The notes: generated from the letters alone by a model not told the origin. Shown: positions 24,780-36,989, counted from the first letter of the stretch. The stretch: DNA of 64,000 bases from Jacaranda mimosifolia (GCA_018894105.1 CM032123.1:6387001-6451000); one strand, 5' to 3'. Program-made: numbers and translations.

Positions 24780-26423
24780 CTAGCATTATGTACCCGTGCT
24801 ATGCACAGATGTTTTAAAATACTATATATTAATATTATTGTGAATTATATATAATTAAAAAGAATATAAAAATGTAAATATTATAAAAAATAGTCAAGTA
24901 ATGAGTATAACTAAATGTTACTCGAAATATCAAAATTTAGTATTTAAAAGTTTGAACATGTGAAAAATAAAAAATATGAAATTTTATATACGTGATGTAT
25001 GAAAAATGAATATCAAAATTATTCAACAAGAAATTAAAAACAAATTCAAAATTTTTGAAGATAAAAAAACTATAAGTAAGATTATAGTTTACTGCCACCA
25101 AAAACTAAAAGATAGTTGCATTAGAAAATAAAAATATATGAGAAGTATAGACACATGTTTAATGGGCTAAAAAGTGTTAGAAAAACTTAGAATTGTAGTA
25201 TTTTAAAATTGCTGTAAATTAAAAGACGATGACTATGTAATGAGTTTAAACTTAAAATATAAATAATTAGATAATAGTTTGCAAAACAAATTACAAAAAT
25301 TAAAACAAAATCTTATCTAATTAAGTCTTGATTAAAGATCAATCAAGCTAAGACCAATAGAAAAAAATAAAATAAAATAGATCCATAAAATAATTATAAA
25401 GTTCAATTCATATTAGAATATTAATAAGAAAATCTTTTAATTTGATTTATTGCTTTGTTACTAAGTGAAGAAAAAAGAATATAAATCACTAATAAAAATT
25501 TAAAAAGATAATAGATTGATAAAGTATTTATAAACACAAAATAGCCTCTAAAATAGGAATGAAAGAGAGGATATATAAGGATTAAATTACAATGTAAAAA
25601 AACCGACAAAATGAAATATTACGTTTATTTTTAAAATTTCTTTGTATAAATTTAATTGGATATTCATATTATTTTACACAAATAGTCAAAAAAGATAAAG
25701 TTAGATATATATTTTGATGGATTAAATTATGCCTATTGTGATAAATTGAGTAAGTTAATACAATCTTCTCATAATTGTCTCAAATAGATCAAGACTAATT
25801 TAAAGAACATATATACTTATGAAGTAGCATATAAACTTTTTAAAAAGAGTTCAAATTACACATATTAATACATACATAGTTACATATATATGAGGAAAAG
25901 AAAATTGATGGGCTTTAAAATTAAAAATATTTAAAAACTGAAAATTCTAAAAATATTAAAACAAAAGAATATTTCTCATCCTATAAAATTAGATAAATGA
26001 AAAAAGAATTTAAAAACAAAAAGCACAATTTAACAAGTATATTGATAACTTGATAGAAAGAATGAATAAAACGATACTAAATGAATAGTGATTCAAATAA
26101 AAATAAAAATAAAATGATAGGATTTATCAATGACTAAAGAGAAAATTGTAAATCATTTATAAAAAATATTAAAAATAATAAACATACCTCATCTTGTAAA
26201 ATTATAAAATTTAAATAAACAAAGATAGAATTTAAAAATTAAAATAAATTAATTGATAACTTGAACTAAGCAATAAACAAAAAAAATATAAAAAATATAG
26301 AAACGTAATAACAAATAAATGTTAAATAATAGGCTTTATTCACAGTTGAATAGAAAATTATAGGCACTAATATTCAAAATTTCTTTCATCATGTAACATA
26401 ATAAAATTAATCGAATAAAAAAT

Positions 26424-29240
26424 TGTGGCACTCCCACTCGGGATAGCCCCTAAGCTGAGGCGCCACTCCAGTTCAAAATTAAATCTTAATCCATAATTAA
26501 GTAATACAGTCAATATCCCATCAGAATTTTTTTTTCAAAACTTATCAGAAACATATAGCAGCGGATTCAAACTTAAACAAACCTCATCAGAATACTAAGT
26601 ACATACCATCAAAGGTCTCATAACATACAACATAATATTTACATGCCTTGAGTCCTAATTCAGTCTTACATATCACAACATTTCTAAGATAAGGCTTAGC
26701 ATTCAAGGAAACCCATATACATATACACACATCCATTCTAAATTTCATTCACCGATCCAAGGTTGAAATCCATGTCCATCACCTGATCCTATCTAAGAAA
26801 ATAAAAAATAAACGGGGGGGGGGGGGGGGGGAGAGGGGGTAAGTCCAAAGGACTTAGTGAGGGATAATTGTAATCATATGCAATGGGGATCTGTCGAGGA
26901 CGAATCAACTCAAAAGATCATAGTTTAATAGTTCAAACAGAAACATATTAGGATACAGTTTAACGATCAAAACAGTCTTATACTAATCAAACCAAACTAA
27001 ACTTACCCAATCAAACCGAACTAAACATACGCAATCAAACCGAACTAAACTTACCCAGGCATGACAACCTGGTACAAAACTCACCTAAGCATATTAGAAC
27101 AAACTTATACTAATCAAACTGAACTTACCAAGGCAAAACCACATGGTACAAAACTTACCTATGCTTATCGACCTGCTACAGAACTTACCAATCAAACTGA
27201 ACTTACCCAGGCATAACAACCTGGTACAGAACTTACCCGAATGTGACAACCTAGTAATAAACTTACCCAAGTATAGCTTGGTACATAACTTACCCAGGCA
27301 TATCAGCTTTGTCTGTAACTTATTGCTGACAGAGCAAACCAATGGCATACCAATTGAACTAACTTACCTAACCGTAGCAGCTTGGTACATAACAATTGCT
27401 AATAGAATGAATCAATAGCATACCAATCAGACTCAGACAAATCAACAAGAACGAACATATGGCGAACATGTTGAATCAAACAGAAAAATACCAATAGACA
27501 ATGAGAGTTCTGGGTGCTAGAACAGACAAGAACAAACTCATCAGAGTGCAAACAAGCAATAACCCTCACAGGGGTATACAAGTCAATAAACAGATAACAA
27601 ACAAGAACTCAATCAAATACAAATTTCAATAAACACTAGCAGGTACAGTATAAGCACATTTAACCCTCACAGGGGTTTTTCCACAAGAACAAATAGATAT
27701 ATTCAAGGCCAAATTGGTAGACCCTCACCTCCGTAGGTCTCAGAAATGTTGTCGCCGTCTACTGACCTACGGGACTGACTTCGTCATCACCTAACAAAAA
27801 TAGTATATTTACAGTAAAAAATCCCCATTCGACCATATAATCGCAATTACACAAACAACGGCCTAAAATCAATACTTAATCTGCTAAATCGATAGTCTCG
27901 ATAAAGACATGCTAATAGCGTTGATCTCATTAAAGGAATATATAATTGGGTCCTACCTCGTCCAATTGATCTTGCCACGACATACTAAATCGATAACGAT
28001 GGTCTAATATACCTTAAAACTCCCAATTAACTCAAATTTATCACATGATAATACAAATCGGAGTTCACTAAACTTATAATGGTACATGCATGACCCAAAT
28101 CTTGGTTCTATATCATCTCAATTAACCCAATTATTGCCACTTAAGTTCCAAATTCATAAAACGAGGGTTTCTCCACCTAATTAACCTAATTAATCAAAGA
28201 TTATTACGCGATATGATAAAATCTGGGTCCATTAACTTATGTAATTATATGCATGTCTAAATTTTTCCCTATCAATTCGCATATTCTTTGTTTATACAAT
28301 ACATCGTAAGGTTTGGAAAGTATATACATACACATGCCCACAATTTAAATCCATTTTTGGCCATTTACCCAATATCTTTTTATAGAAGATCCGAATGCAC
28401 GATCAACTTGCGTGCATGTAATCACTGTGATGAGACAAACAAATTGTTCTATCACCACCGCCAGCGGAAAAGCTCACCACCACCACCAGAAGATGCGCCT
28501 TAGCTCCATGAATCAAACCCCCTAATCAATTTCTAGTTCCGCAGCCGAATTAACTGCCAATTGGCCAGAAAATAATCAGCTCGCCATCAACGCCGTCGTG
28601 CTAATTTTCGTCAATTTCGCATGCTTTGGTGGTCATTTTTTGAAATTGAAGACACCTACACCATCCTTGAGCTAAACCCAACAAAGCCTAGTACTTGGCC
28701 GTGAGTTTCTGTCGTCGAAAAATGGAAACCCGTCACCTCCACTAAGGCCAAATTTTTGAGCTAAATTTCCAGCTATTCCACTGGTGGGCTGTGCAAGATA
28801 TGGGTATATCCGTGTTCTACGCGAAGAAAGGAAGATAATGGTACCAAGTTTGCTAAAGTTTGGCTGCCGGAGGAGGAAGTTCGCCGGAGAGGTGGTTAAG
28901 GATGTACGGTGGAGAAGAAAGGTGAAATGAGGGGTTGAAATGCAAAATGTGATATTTATAGGGAAGTCTTTAGAAAATTCTAATTTGGCCCCTAAAACTT
29001 TTGGCCAGTTTTCAATCAGGTCCTCCTAAGTTTCCTCGAACTTTAATTCAGCCCTTCAAAAGCTTAGTGCCTAACGTTGACCCCTTTGACCCAAAATATT
29101 AGCCATGCAACCCCCAAAACTTCCAAAAATTTTGCAATCAAGTCCTTTTGATTTCTTCTTCGAGCCCAAAAATCCAATAAACCAATTCCTTAATTTCTAA
29201 ATCCTTATTTTCTGAAATACCGAATTTTATGGGTGTTACA
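26424..29240 (-). mobile_element. Solo LTR, ~2.8 kb, 5-bp target duplication AAAAT
   Basis: The segment is bracketed by AAAAT (26419-26423 and 29241-29245). On the minus strand it starts TGTAACACCCATAAAATTCG and ends GGGAGTGCCACA, giving TG...CA ends. A TATA box on the minus strand (CCTATAAATATC, 28951-28963) about 280 bp from the start matches the layout of the other solo LTR at 15557-18786. Inside is a tandem tract of CTTACCCA/AACCTGGTACA phrases at about 26990-27390 and an 18-G run at 26814-26831. No protease, reverse transcriptase or integrase is present, so recombination between two LTRs has removed the rest. Confidence 0.85.
26985..27395. repeat. Short-period tandem tract inside the solo LTR
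   Basis: About ten imperfect repeats of a roughly 35-45 bp phrase containing AACTTACC(C/T)A, CAGGCAT and CCTGGTACA. Both strands stay partly open across it because of the repetition; I regard the resulting frames as non-coding. Confidence 0.6.
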
Positions 29241-29245
29241 AAAAT

Positions 29246-29519
29246 GAAACCAAAAAAGTGGACAATAAAACCCTAAAACAATTAATAATTTGAAGAATGA
29301 AATAATGATGCATGCAAAAAGAAACAGAAAAAAATGTTGGAGAATTGATAATATCAATAAAATGACTTTCAAACTACTATATATATAGTGATATAGAAAT
29401 ATTTATAAAAATATATAATATATTTCTTCATTCATACATATATTAGTATATATATACATATATATAAATTTATATTAAATTTAAATAAGATTTATTTTTA
29501 TCTATCAATTATTTTTTAT
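29246..29519. other. Short Helitron remainder and AT-rich spacer
   Basis: 29246-29391 is the 5' part of the interrupted Helitron. 29392-29519 is TA-rich spacer up to the copia LTR with nothing else seen. Confidence 0.5.
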
Positions 29520-29792
29520 TATTAGCTTACTATGTATTTTCTTCATCTTTGTAATATGTATAGTTGCAGTCAGGATTAGTTAGGGTTTTCATAATTATAG
29601 TAGCTTCTCATTAGTTAGTTAGCTAGTTAGTTGGTGTAACTAACATCTAACTGTAGCTTTTTTTTTCTCTTGCTTTCCATGTATATAAATACCCATGTAA
29701 CTTATTCATGACGAATACATGTTTTCTTTCTCCTCAAACAGACTGTATATCAATTTTCTCTTTCTCTCATGGCAACAGTTTAGCATGTAATA
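29520..29792 (+). repeat. 5' LTR of the copia element
   Basis: It starts TATTAGCTTACTATG and ends GCATGTAATA, and aligns along its length with 35497-35767 (a few percent differences). It contains a TATATAAATA box near 29680 and the repeated TTAGTTAG tract. The ends TATTA...TAATA are inverted repeats but replace the canonical TG...CA. Confidence 0.85.
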
Positions 29793-29804
29793 TGGTATCA
29801 GAAG
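29793..29804 (+). promoter_or_regulatory. Met-tRNA primer binding site
   Basis: TGGTATCAGAAG follows the LTR directly and matches the initiator-Met tRNA 3' end over its first nine bases, as in most copia elements. Confidence 0.85.
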
Positions 29805-30028
29805 TAGCCAGAACCTTTCTTTGCAAATCCTCTAATTGATCCTCCCATTGGATGTGAGATCCTCTTCGATTGTTCCTCTTCTCCGATCGTGTTTCTTCTC
29901 CGATTGCATATCTAACACCGTCCATAAGCTGCCTCCAATGGTAATTCCGCCATGGATGAGACATCCAATCCTTTCTTCCTTCACCATTCTGAGAACCCTG
30001 GGTTGATGCTGGTTTCTCAACAATTACC

Positions 30029-30969
30029 ATGAGACAATTATGCTTCATGGAGCCGTGCGATGCAAATCACACTCTCCGTGAAGAACAAAACTGGCTTTGT
30101 CGATGGCGCAATCTAGCATCCATCTCAGATGACCTGACGATGCTTAATTCCTGGGTGAGAAACAATAATATGATGATCTCTTGGCTCTTCAATTCTGTCT
30201 CTAAGGAAATTTCTGCCAGTGTGATTTTTTTTTTTGATTCAGCACATGAGATTTGGTTGGATCTAAAAGAACGATTTCAACAGAGCACTAGACCTAGGTT
30301 GTATTAGCTTCACCGAGATCTCATCACTCATAGCCAAGCAACAATTCCGTGAGCATCTATTTCACGAAACTTAAGACAATATGGGAAGAGTTAAGTAACT
30401 ACAGACCCTACTGTACATGCAATTAGTGCATTTGTGGAGGAATGAAAGAAATTGCTGAACATCACAACTGAGAATATGTTGTCGCATTCTTGATGGGACT
30501 ACATGATAGTTTCTCACAGATTCGGAGTCAAATTCTCCTAATGGATCTGTTACCTCCAATTAGCAAAGTGTTTGCCTTGGTTTCCGAAGAAAAACATCGA
30601 ATGAATGTTGGTGTAACTTTATCTGCAGATAACACCAACAATCTCGCCTTTACAATCAAACAGGATGCCTTCAAGCAGTCTCCTAAACATACTGTTATCG
30701 TTCAGGCCACAAACAACTACAAAGGAACTAAGAAGGGCAGACCTTTTTGCACTCACTGTTCATGCTATGGACACATTGTAGAGACATGCTGCAAACTTCA
30801 TGGCTACCCTTCGGGCTTCAGATTTAAATCCAGAAACCAGCATCCCCCGAAGTCTTCTCAGAGCAACTCCAGCAATCCTCAGCCTTTGAATACCAATAAT
30901 CTGGTCAATCAAGTCTTAAGCCAACAACAAACTCAGAGTGTTGGTGACTTCTTTCAAACCCTAAGCTAG
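30029..30969 (+). pseudogene. copia gag
   Basis: The first part (30029-30307) matches the conserved copia gag block: SWLFNSVSKEISASV, then AHEIWLDLKERFQQST. A stop follows at 30308 and the frame is lost over about 180 bp. A second open stretch (30490-30969) carries MGLHDSFSQIRSQILLMDLL (start at 30493), then a CCHC zinc knuckle CTHCSCYGHIVETC (C-X2-C-X4-H-X4-C) and the usual KLHGYP. In a working element this is the particle-forming, RNA-binding part of the polyprotein. Start codon and N-terminus are uncertain because of the breaks. Confidence 0.8.
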
Positions 30970-30986
30970 CTCAATACACTCAACTC

Positions 30987-31307
30987 ATGAATCTCTTCTG
31001 CAACCATGTCAACCAGTCACTCAACCAGACTGAACACAACATGCCTTTAGTCTCTTACTCTATAGGTACTTGTTCATTCACTTCTTCCAGTACTAAGCTC
31101 TCTCCTAATCTCCGAATTGTTGACTCAGGAGCTTCCAGCCACATATGTTCTAATCCAGCCTTATTTCGACATATGATTCCTATACACAACTCCACCGTTT
31201 CCTTGTCAAATAACTCTAGCATACCAGTCCACTACATGGGAGACATACAACTTACACCCACTCTCACCCTCCAAAATGTTTTATATGTGCCTCAGTTCAC
31301 TCTTTAA
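30987..31307 (+). pseudogene. copia aspartic protease
   Basis: The catalytic signature IVDSGASSHIC is intact, followed by TVSLSNNSSIPVHYMGDIQL and LQNVLYVPQF, all in the order expected for copia proteases. A stop after PQFTL and loss of frame before the integrase leave it broken. Confidence 0.85.
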
Positions 31308-31372
31308 CTTCAGTCTATCAGTACATTACTCAATAACTCATCTCTCATAGTTTCTTTTTTTATGATCAATTC

Positions 31373-32460
31373 TTGATTCAGGAGATCGAGACTTTGACTA
31401 CGATTGGCAAGGCTGAGAGGCTTGCTGGTCTTTACATTCTTAAGCTTAATAATGCTGTTAGTTCTCATGTAAGTTACCTCAATAAAGTGTCAGCTGAGAC
31501 CTGGCACAATAGGCTTGGACATCTTTCACAACAGAATCTTCACGTATTGAAACTAATATTAGCTTTTGATGTATCAGATCACAATTATCACTGTCTTATC
31601 GGTCCTTTAGCGAAACAAAAATGTTTATCGTTTGTTTCACATAACAATATATCAAAGCATCCTTTTGAAATAATTCGTGCGGATACCTAGGGACCTCTCC
31701 ACACACCATCACACACTGGACATAAATTCTTCCTTACTCTTGTAGATGACTCAACAAGATTTACTTGGACTTTTATGCTTAAATTCAAGTCTGAAATTTC
31801 CTTAATCCTTCCTAGATTTTTTACTCTAATTCGAACTCAGTTCAATACATGCATTAAGAAAATCAGAACCGATAATGCTAAAGAATTCATCCTCACAAAT
31901 TTTTACCAGTCTCACAGAATATACATCAACTTTCATGTCTAGAAACACCCCAACAAAGCTTAGTAGTGGAAAGTAAACACCAACATTTATTAAATATGGC
32001 CCAATCCCTTTATTTCTAATCTCATCTTCCCCTCTCATTTTGAAATGAATGTATACTCACAACCACCTTCCTTATCAATCGTACTCCCTCCAAAATCCTC
32101 TAAAGCAAGTAACCTTATGAATTGCTATATAAACATCCTCCAGATTACTCTCAGCTCAAAGTTTTTGGTTGTTTAACCTATGTCTCCACCCTCCAATCTC
32201 ACAGAACAAAATTCCAACCACGAGCCAAGTCGTGTGTCTTCATGGGGTATCTAGCAGCCACCAAGGGTTACAAAGTATATAACCTCACCACCAAATAGAT
32301 ATTGACCTCTAGAAATACGGTCTTTCATGAAATCGTCTTTCCCTTCAAATATGTCTCCCAATCAGAACCTTTCATAGACCCCTTCCCTAACCTTGTCATT
32401 CCTATTCTAGTTGCTGATCAATCTCATCAAGTTTCTCAAACTTCTCCTTAATCTGATCAC
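31373..32460 (+). pseudogene. copia GAG-pre-integrase and integrase
   Basis: The pre-integrase zinc domain shows ETWHNRLGHLSQQNLHVL (31373-31690). The frame reaches HPFEIIRADT and then a stop where the integrase core normally has Trp (TGG to TAG), followed by GPLHTPSHTGHKFFLTLVDD and STRFTWTFMLKFKS, the start of the DDE core. Further on, [14 protein letters not shown] and [14 protein letters not shown] blocks at about 32160-32240 can be traced across shifts. The integrase would insert the cDNA into the genome; it is clearly inactive here. Confidence 0.75.
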
Positions 32461-32639
32461 ACTTCTGCTGCTAACTCAAATCCTATTTCCCATTCTAACG
32501 CTCTTCTCCAGAGCTCCAGTAGAATAGTTAGGCCTCCCCTATACTTACAAGACTATCCTGCCACTTACTTAAGTCCACACCTCTACAAAACCATACCAAC
32601 TATCCTATATCAAATCATTTAACATATGATTCTTTCTTT

Positions 32640-33609
32640 GAGCCTCACAGAAACTTCTTACTCAGCGTTTCCTCTCAATTTGAGCCTCACACGTATAAAC
32701 AGGCCATGAAATCTCCAGACTGGAGAGCTACTACGCAGTCTGAATTGAGTGCCATTATCAATAATCATACTTGAACAATAGTTTCTCTTCTACTAGGTAA
32801 GCAAGCCATTGGTTGTCGTTGGATATATAAATTGAAGTTTCGTGCTGATGGTACCATATTTAGATATAAAGCCAGGCTCGTTGCTAAGGGTTACACACAA
32901 AGAGAAGGCATAGACTTTATTGATACGTTTTCTCAGGTTGCCAAGTTTGCTACCGTCAAAACTCTCATTTCTTTGGCAGCCATTAACAGATGGCACTTGG
33001 CACAGCTAGACATCAATAATGCCTTCCTCAATGGTGATCTATTTGAGGAAGTTTACATGGAACTCCCCCCAGGATATCTTCTGGATGCTCAGCCCTGCTC
33101 GTCTCCTACTAAATTGTTTTGCAAGCTGCAAAAATCCCTAGATGGCCTTAAACAGACATCCTGGCAGTGGTACTCCAAGCTTTCTATTGCCCTCTTTCAG
33201 CTCGATTTCTCTCAGTCACATACAGATTATAGCTTGTTTACATATGGCTCTGACAATTCTTTCTTTGCTTTGCTCATATACGTTGATGACATTGTTCTTG
33301 CTGGTCCATCACCACAACAGATCACCAAATTCAAACAACTACTTCAAAAAAAAATTCAGCTCAAGGACTTGGGCAATCTCAAGTATTTTCTTGGTCCGGA
33401 AATTACTCGAACACCTTCCGGCCTATTCCTTTCTCAGAGACACTACACATTGCAGATACTTGAGGATACTAGTTACTTAGCTGCAAAACCGGCCCGCACC
33501 TCGTTAGACCCCAAATTGAAGCTCACTTTGGAAGATGGTTCCATTCTAACTGATCCCACACAATATAGACGCTTAATTGGTAGATTGTTGTATCTCACTC
33601 TATCCAGGC
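32640..33609 (+). pseudogene. copia reverse transcriptase
   Basis: From about 32690 the frame carries YKQAMKSPDWRAT, a stop in place of Trp (HT*TIVSL), then GCRWIYKLKF. The long open part from 32832 has KARLVAKGYTQREGIDFIDT, LAQLDINNAFLNGDL and the catalytic YVDD in LLIYVDDIVLAG. Next come LGNLKYFLGPE and RRLIGRLLYL, after which the hAT element interrupts the sequence within TLSRL. The interrupted codons resume at 34865 on the other side. The catalytic site is intact but the protein could not be made. Confidence 0.9.
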
Positions 33610-34856
33610 TAGGGGTGGCAATTTGGGTGGGTTGAGTGGGTTCGGGTTGGGTGGAAGTAGGGGTATAACATTAATTTCCTCAACCCTAACTTAATCCAAC
33701 CTGAAAGCAACCTGAGAATGCTCAACCCTAACCCAACCTTAATCGTATCAGGTCAGGTTCGGGTTGACCTGATTTTTATTAGGTCAACTCGCCAACTCAA
33801 ATCCACCCAATCTAACATGCCGATCTAATTTAAAATAATTATTTCAAATATTTGTTTTAATTTTTAGAATTTTTTGGCATTTTTATTTTTTATTTTTATC
33901 TATTCTTAATTATTAATAAATTAAAATAGGAGTAAAGAATTCTCATCATAAATTCATGATAGTAGCTTCTAAAATTTTTTTAACTAAACCACATAATATA
34001 TTGATTTTAAGACTTTTTGTTTCTTTTATTTTGTAGTATCTATTAGCATTATAAAAATATCGAAATCACAAAGTAACTTATTTTTAAAAATAGCATACTT
34101 TTTCAAGTTTTATTCACTTACTCTCTTTAATTTTTGTATCTTTTTTATCAATCAAATTGTCTGTTTTAAATTCTTAAAATGACATTATTTCTTTACTTTA
34201 TATTGATTCAATTAAGCAGCACATAAATCAATAAAAATATATTATGAAACAAAAAAGTAAACAAGTATTTTAATTGGACACATAATTTATCACAAAAACT
34301 TGCTTGAGTCTTTTAAATTTTTTATATCCTCTTAATAGAACGAATTTTTGTCTATTTATACATGCAAAATCTTACATTGCATAAGGCCTAATAAAATTTT
34401 GTAAGATAATTCAGTAGTCAAAGCAGTATTTTGTCAACTCTTTGCAGAATAACTTTTATGTCCGCTTGGATACCAAAAAATAACCATTAAAATTATAATC
34501 ATTCATCTTTGCGAAAATAAATAAGACCGAAAAATATCAAGGTAGTAATTTTGGCATTGATAAAGTTCAAAATTTTAAGTTTTATTTTGTTATTTTATAT
34601 GTTTACTCCTAAAAAACTTAAATTTTATTTGTTTAATTCGAGTTGGGTCGAGTTGGTTCAAGTGGGTTTGAGTTGTAGTATAATGCAAAATCAAATTTTG
34701 GATTGTTCGTGTAACCTAAAATTCAATCCAACCCAACCTATTTTCTTCGAGTTCCTATTCGTGTCTATCTTATTGAACCCAAATCCAAAATGGGTCGATC
34801 CAAACCCAATTTTTTCGTGTCGAGTTATCGTGTTGTATTGAAAATTGCCACCCCTA
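33610..34856. mobile_element. hAT element in the copia RT/RNase H region, 8-bp duplication
   Basis: The flanking 8-bp repeat ATCCAGGC is perfect (33602-33609 and 34857-34864). The terminal inverted repeat TAGGGGTGGCAATTT is perfect over 15 bp. Removing element plus one duplication restores the copia coding sequence across the site (TCCAGGCTAGATATCACC). Subterminal GGGTTGGG/CCAACCC repeats match the element at 22083-23532, so both are one family. The AT-rich middle encodes no transposase; the small open frame near its right end is subterminal repeat. Confidence 0.93.
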
Positions 34857-34864
34857 ATCCAGGC

Positions 34865-35392
34865 TAGATATCACCTCTGCAATCCACCTTCTTAGCCAGT
34901 TTGTGGCTCAGCCCGTACTACTCATATGCAAACCGCCCATCACCTACTACACTATCTCAAATGTACACTCGGTCAAGGTATTTTCTTCTTGACCTCATCC
35001 AAGCTCCAGCTCTCTACCTTTTCAAACACTAATTGGGCTTCATGCCCCACTTCCCGCAAGTCAACAACTGGTTTTTGCATACTTCTTAGCGACTCCTTCA
35101 TCTCCTGGAAGTTGAAGAAACAATCCACCATTTCTTGTTCCTCAGCCGAGGTGGAATACCGGGCCTTGGCCGCCACTGCCAGTGAGATTACATGGGTTCA
35201 GTAGCTCCTTCATGACTTTTCCATTCAACTTCATCGCCCTACCCTTGTGTTCTGTGACAACGGTGCTGCAATCCACATTGCATCCAACCCCGTCTTCCAC
35301 GAACGCACCAAACACATCAAAATAGACTGTCATTTTGTCTGGGAGAAAGTTGCCACTGGTGCCATAAAGCTCATGCCGATCAACTTTGCAAA
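34865..35392 (+). pseudogene. copia RNase H
   Basis: Downstream of the hAT insertion the reading frame continues with HHLLHYLKCTLGQGIFF, FSNTNWASCPTSRKSTTGF and then SSAEVEYRALAATASEITWV, the hallmark end of copia RNase H. A stop follows (WVQ*, at about 35203) before LLHDFSIQLHRPTLVFCDN, HERTKHIKIDCHFVWEK and LADLFTKLLP. It would degrade RNA in the RNA/DNA hybrid during replication. Confidence 0.88.
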
Positions 35393-35487
35393 TTAGTTGG
35401 CGGATCTCTTCACTAAATTGCTTCCAACTCCTTCTCTCACTTACCTACTCTCCAAGATGGCCATAAAAAATCCCCACTGTCCATCTT

Positions 35488-35496
35488 GAGGAGAGA
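35488..35496 (+). promoter_or_regulatory. Polypurine tract of the copia element
   Basis: GAGGAGAGA lies immediately before the 3' LTR start (TATTAC), the position where plus-strand DNA synthesis is primed. Confidence 0.75.
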
Positions 35497-35767
35497 TATT
35501 ACTTTATTGTGTATTTTCTTCATCTTTGTAATCTATATAGTTGCAGTTAGGATTAGTTAGGGTTTTCATAATTATAGCAGCTTCTCATTAGTTAGTTAGC
35601 TAGTTAGTTGGTGTAACTAATATCTAGCTGTTGCTTTTTTTCTCTTGCTTTCAATGTATATAAATACCCATGTAACTCATGCATGAGAAATACATGTTTT
35701 CTTTCTCCTCAAACAGACTGCATATCAGTTTTCTCTTTCTCTCATGGCAATAGTTTGGCGTGTAATA
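35497..35767 (+). repeat. 3' LTR of the copia element
   Basis: It aligns with 29520-29792, starting TATTACTTTATTGTG and ending GCGTGTAATA. The few substitutions between the LTRs show that insertion is old enough for the decay of the coding region. Confidence 0.85.
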
Positions 35768-35914
35768 CTAATCATTCATTTCAAATTAATTATTATATAT
35801 TTATAAAATATGTAATATTTTTTTTATTTATATTTGTATAGATATATAATTTATGTATATATATATACTTTATATAACATATATATACATGTATAAAATT
35901 ATCTAATAGCATAT

Positions 35915-36250
35915 ATATAATATAAACCCCAACCCCCACTCCCACCCTCCCAAACTCCCAACGGTTGCCATGATAGCTGTGTACAAACTTGCTAGGTCTG
36001 GCCATATCACGACGTCCATGTTGATGGTGGCCAACGACCACCATCTACATATATATATATATATATACATTTTTTAAATATTGGTACTCGCCTACGGCTG
36101 CTATGGCAGCTTGTGGCGAGCAGCCTGCCAAACGATTGGCCGTAATTTATATTTTCCTTTGTGGCTGTCGACAGCCATGAAAAACAGCTACCAGCAACCA
36201 TATAGGGCCATGATGGTTGGGGGTGGGGGGATTGGGAGGTTATATACATG
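35915..36250. repeat. GC-rich segment with imperfect terminal inverted repeats
   Basis: ACCCCAACCCCCACTCCCACC near 35928 faces GGTTGGGGGTGGGGGG and TTGGGAGGTT near 36210-36240, each followed outward by TATATA runs, forming an imperfect inverted repeat. The inside has CTGCTATGGCAGC and GGCTGTCGACAGCC palindromes and stands out in GC from the surrounding DNA. In motif style it resembles the GC-rich insert of the Mutator-like element at 13.92-14.16 kb. Confidence 0.45.
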
Positions 36251-36989
36251 ATATTATATATATATATATAAATTAATTTATATACATAAGATATATGTAT
36301 CTTGTATGTACATATATGATAATACTAGAAAAGAAGGCGCGGTGCTGTACCCGTGGAATTGCATGATAAATTTTTTTATATTTGTGTATGGTCCGTTGGA
36401 GGACCAACAGTAAAGAAACATCATATTATGAATGAAAGCATTCTTTTGATTAACATAGTAGGATTTGTACCAACGTAGATGTCTTCAATCAAAAAGAGAG
36501 TCATATCTTTGCATTTTACTTGTTGATATTATTGTAGCGGTATCTGGTTGGGAAGATGGCCTAAGCAAGTTGACTATAGGTAATTTATCAAAAGCATCAA
36601 CAAAGCAATAGAATTTAAAAGGAAAAATAGTAAAAATTATAGCTGAAGATCAAAATAGTATATGAGTGTATGAGTAGCCCAAACAGAATCCTTCTTTTAT
36701 CTGTAGGATCCTACAAGCTTTCAACTTATAGTCATGCAATGAATTTTTCAAATCAAACTTTGTTCGAGCAAACTTTCATTTAATGTTAGAAGCAGGAACT
36801 TATTTCTAAAATGTGAAAGCATGAATCGTAATGAAGAGCTTCATTCACTAAAGCTTGACGTTAAAGATTGCAGCAAAAAAAAGCAATAATTGCAGGAGTC
36901 ACTAAACTCTGTAATCATACAAATTAGTACCAAATGTCATCTGAACAAATTAATTGTTAATCAAACGGGGAAATATATAGAGTACATAG

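Larger units (their letters stand above)
24780..29391 (-). mobile_element. Non-autonomous Helitron, interrupted by a solo LTR
   Basis: Read on the minus strand, the left boundary is a Helitron 3' end: a short hairpin (GTGC-ATA-GCAC, at about 24797-24807) followed by about 13 bases and CTAG (24780-24783), with host T next, as Helitrons require. The right boundary is a plausible 5' end, TCACTATATATATAGTAG then TTTGAAAGTC, starting at 29391 and preceded by host A. Helitrons insert between A and T without target duplication, which fits. Removing the solo LTR (26424-29240) and its duplication leaves about 1.79 kb of AT-rich non-coding DNA, so this copy relied on an autonomous partner. The 5' end rests on weaker consensus than the 3' end. 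Confidence 0.65.
29520..35767 (+). mobile_element. Ty1/copia retrotransposon, degraded, with both LTRs
   Basis: Two LTRs (29520-29792 and 35497-35767) enclose gag, protease, integrase, reverse transcriptase and RNase H remnants in copia order on the plus strand, with a Met-tRNA primer site after the first LTR and a purine-rich tract before the second. Stops and frameshifts break every domain. A hAT element (33610-34856) splits the 3' part, so the copia element itself is about 5.0 kb, normal for the group. The flanking pentamers TTTAT and CTAAT do not match well, so the target duplication has decayed or a boundary is off. Confidence 0.92.

Noticed and set aside
27094..27418. Open frames on both strands with repeated GKFCTRL or NLPxxxNLV
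   Set aside because: Both are readings of the short tandem tract within the solo LTR; neither is a known protein.
29793..29804. TGGTATCAG as a possible tRNA remnant
   Set aside because: It is the retrotransposon primer site; no cloverleaf can be built around it.
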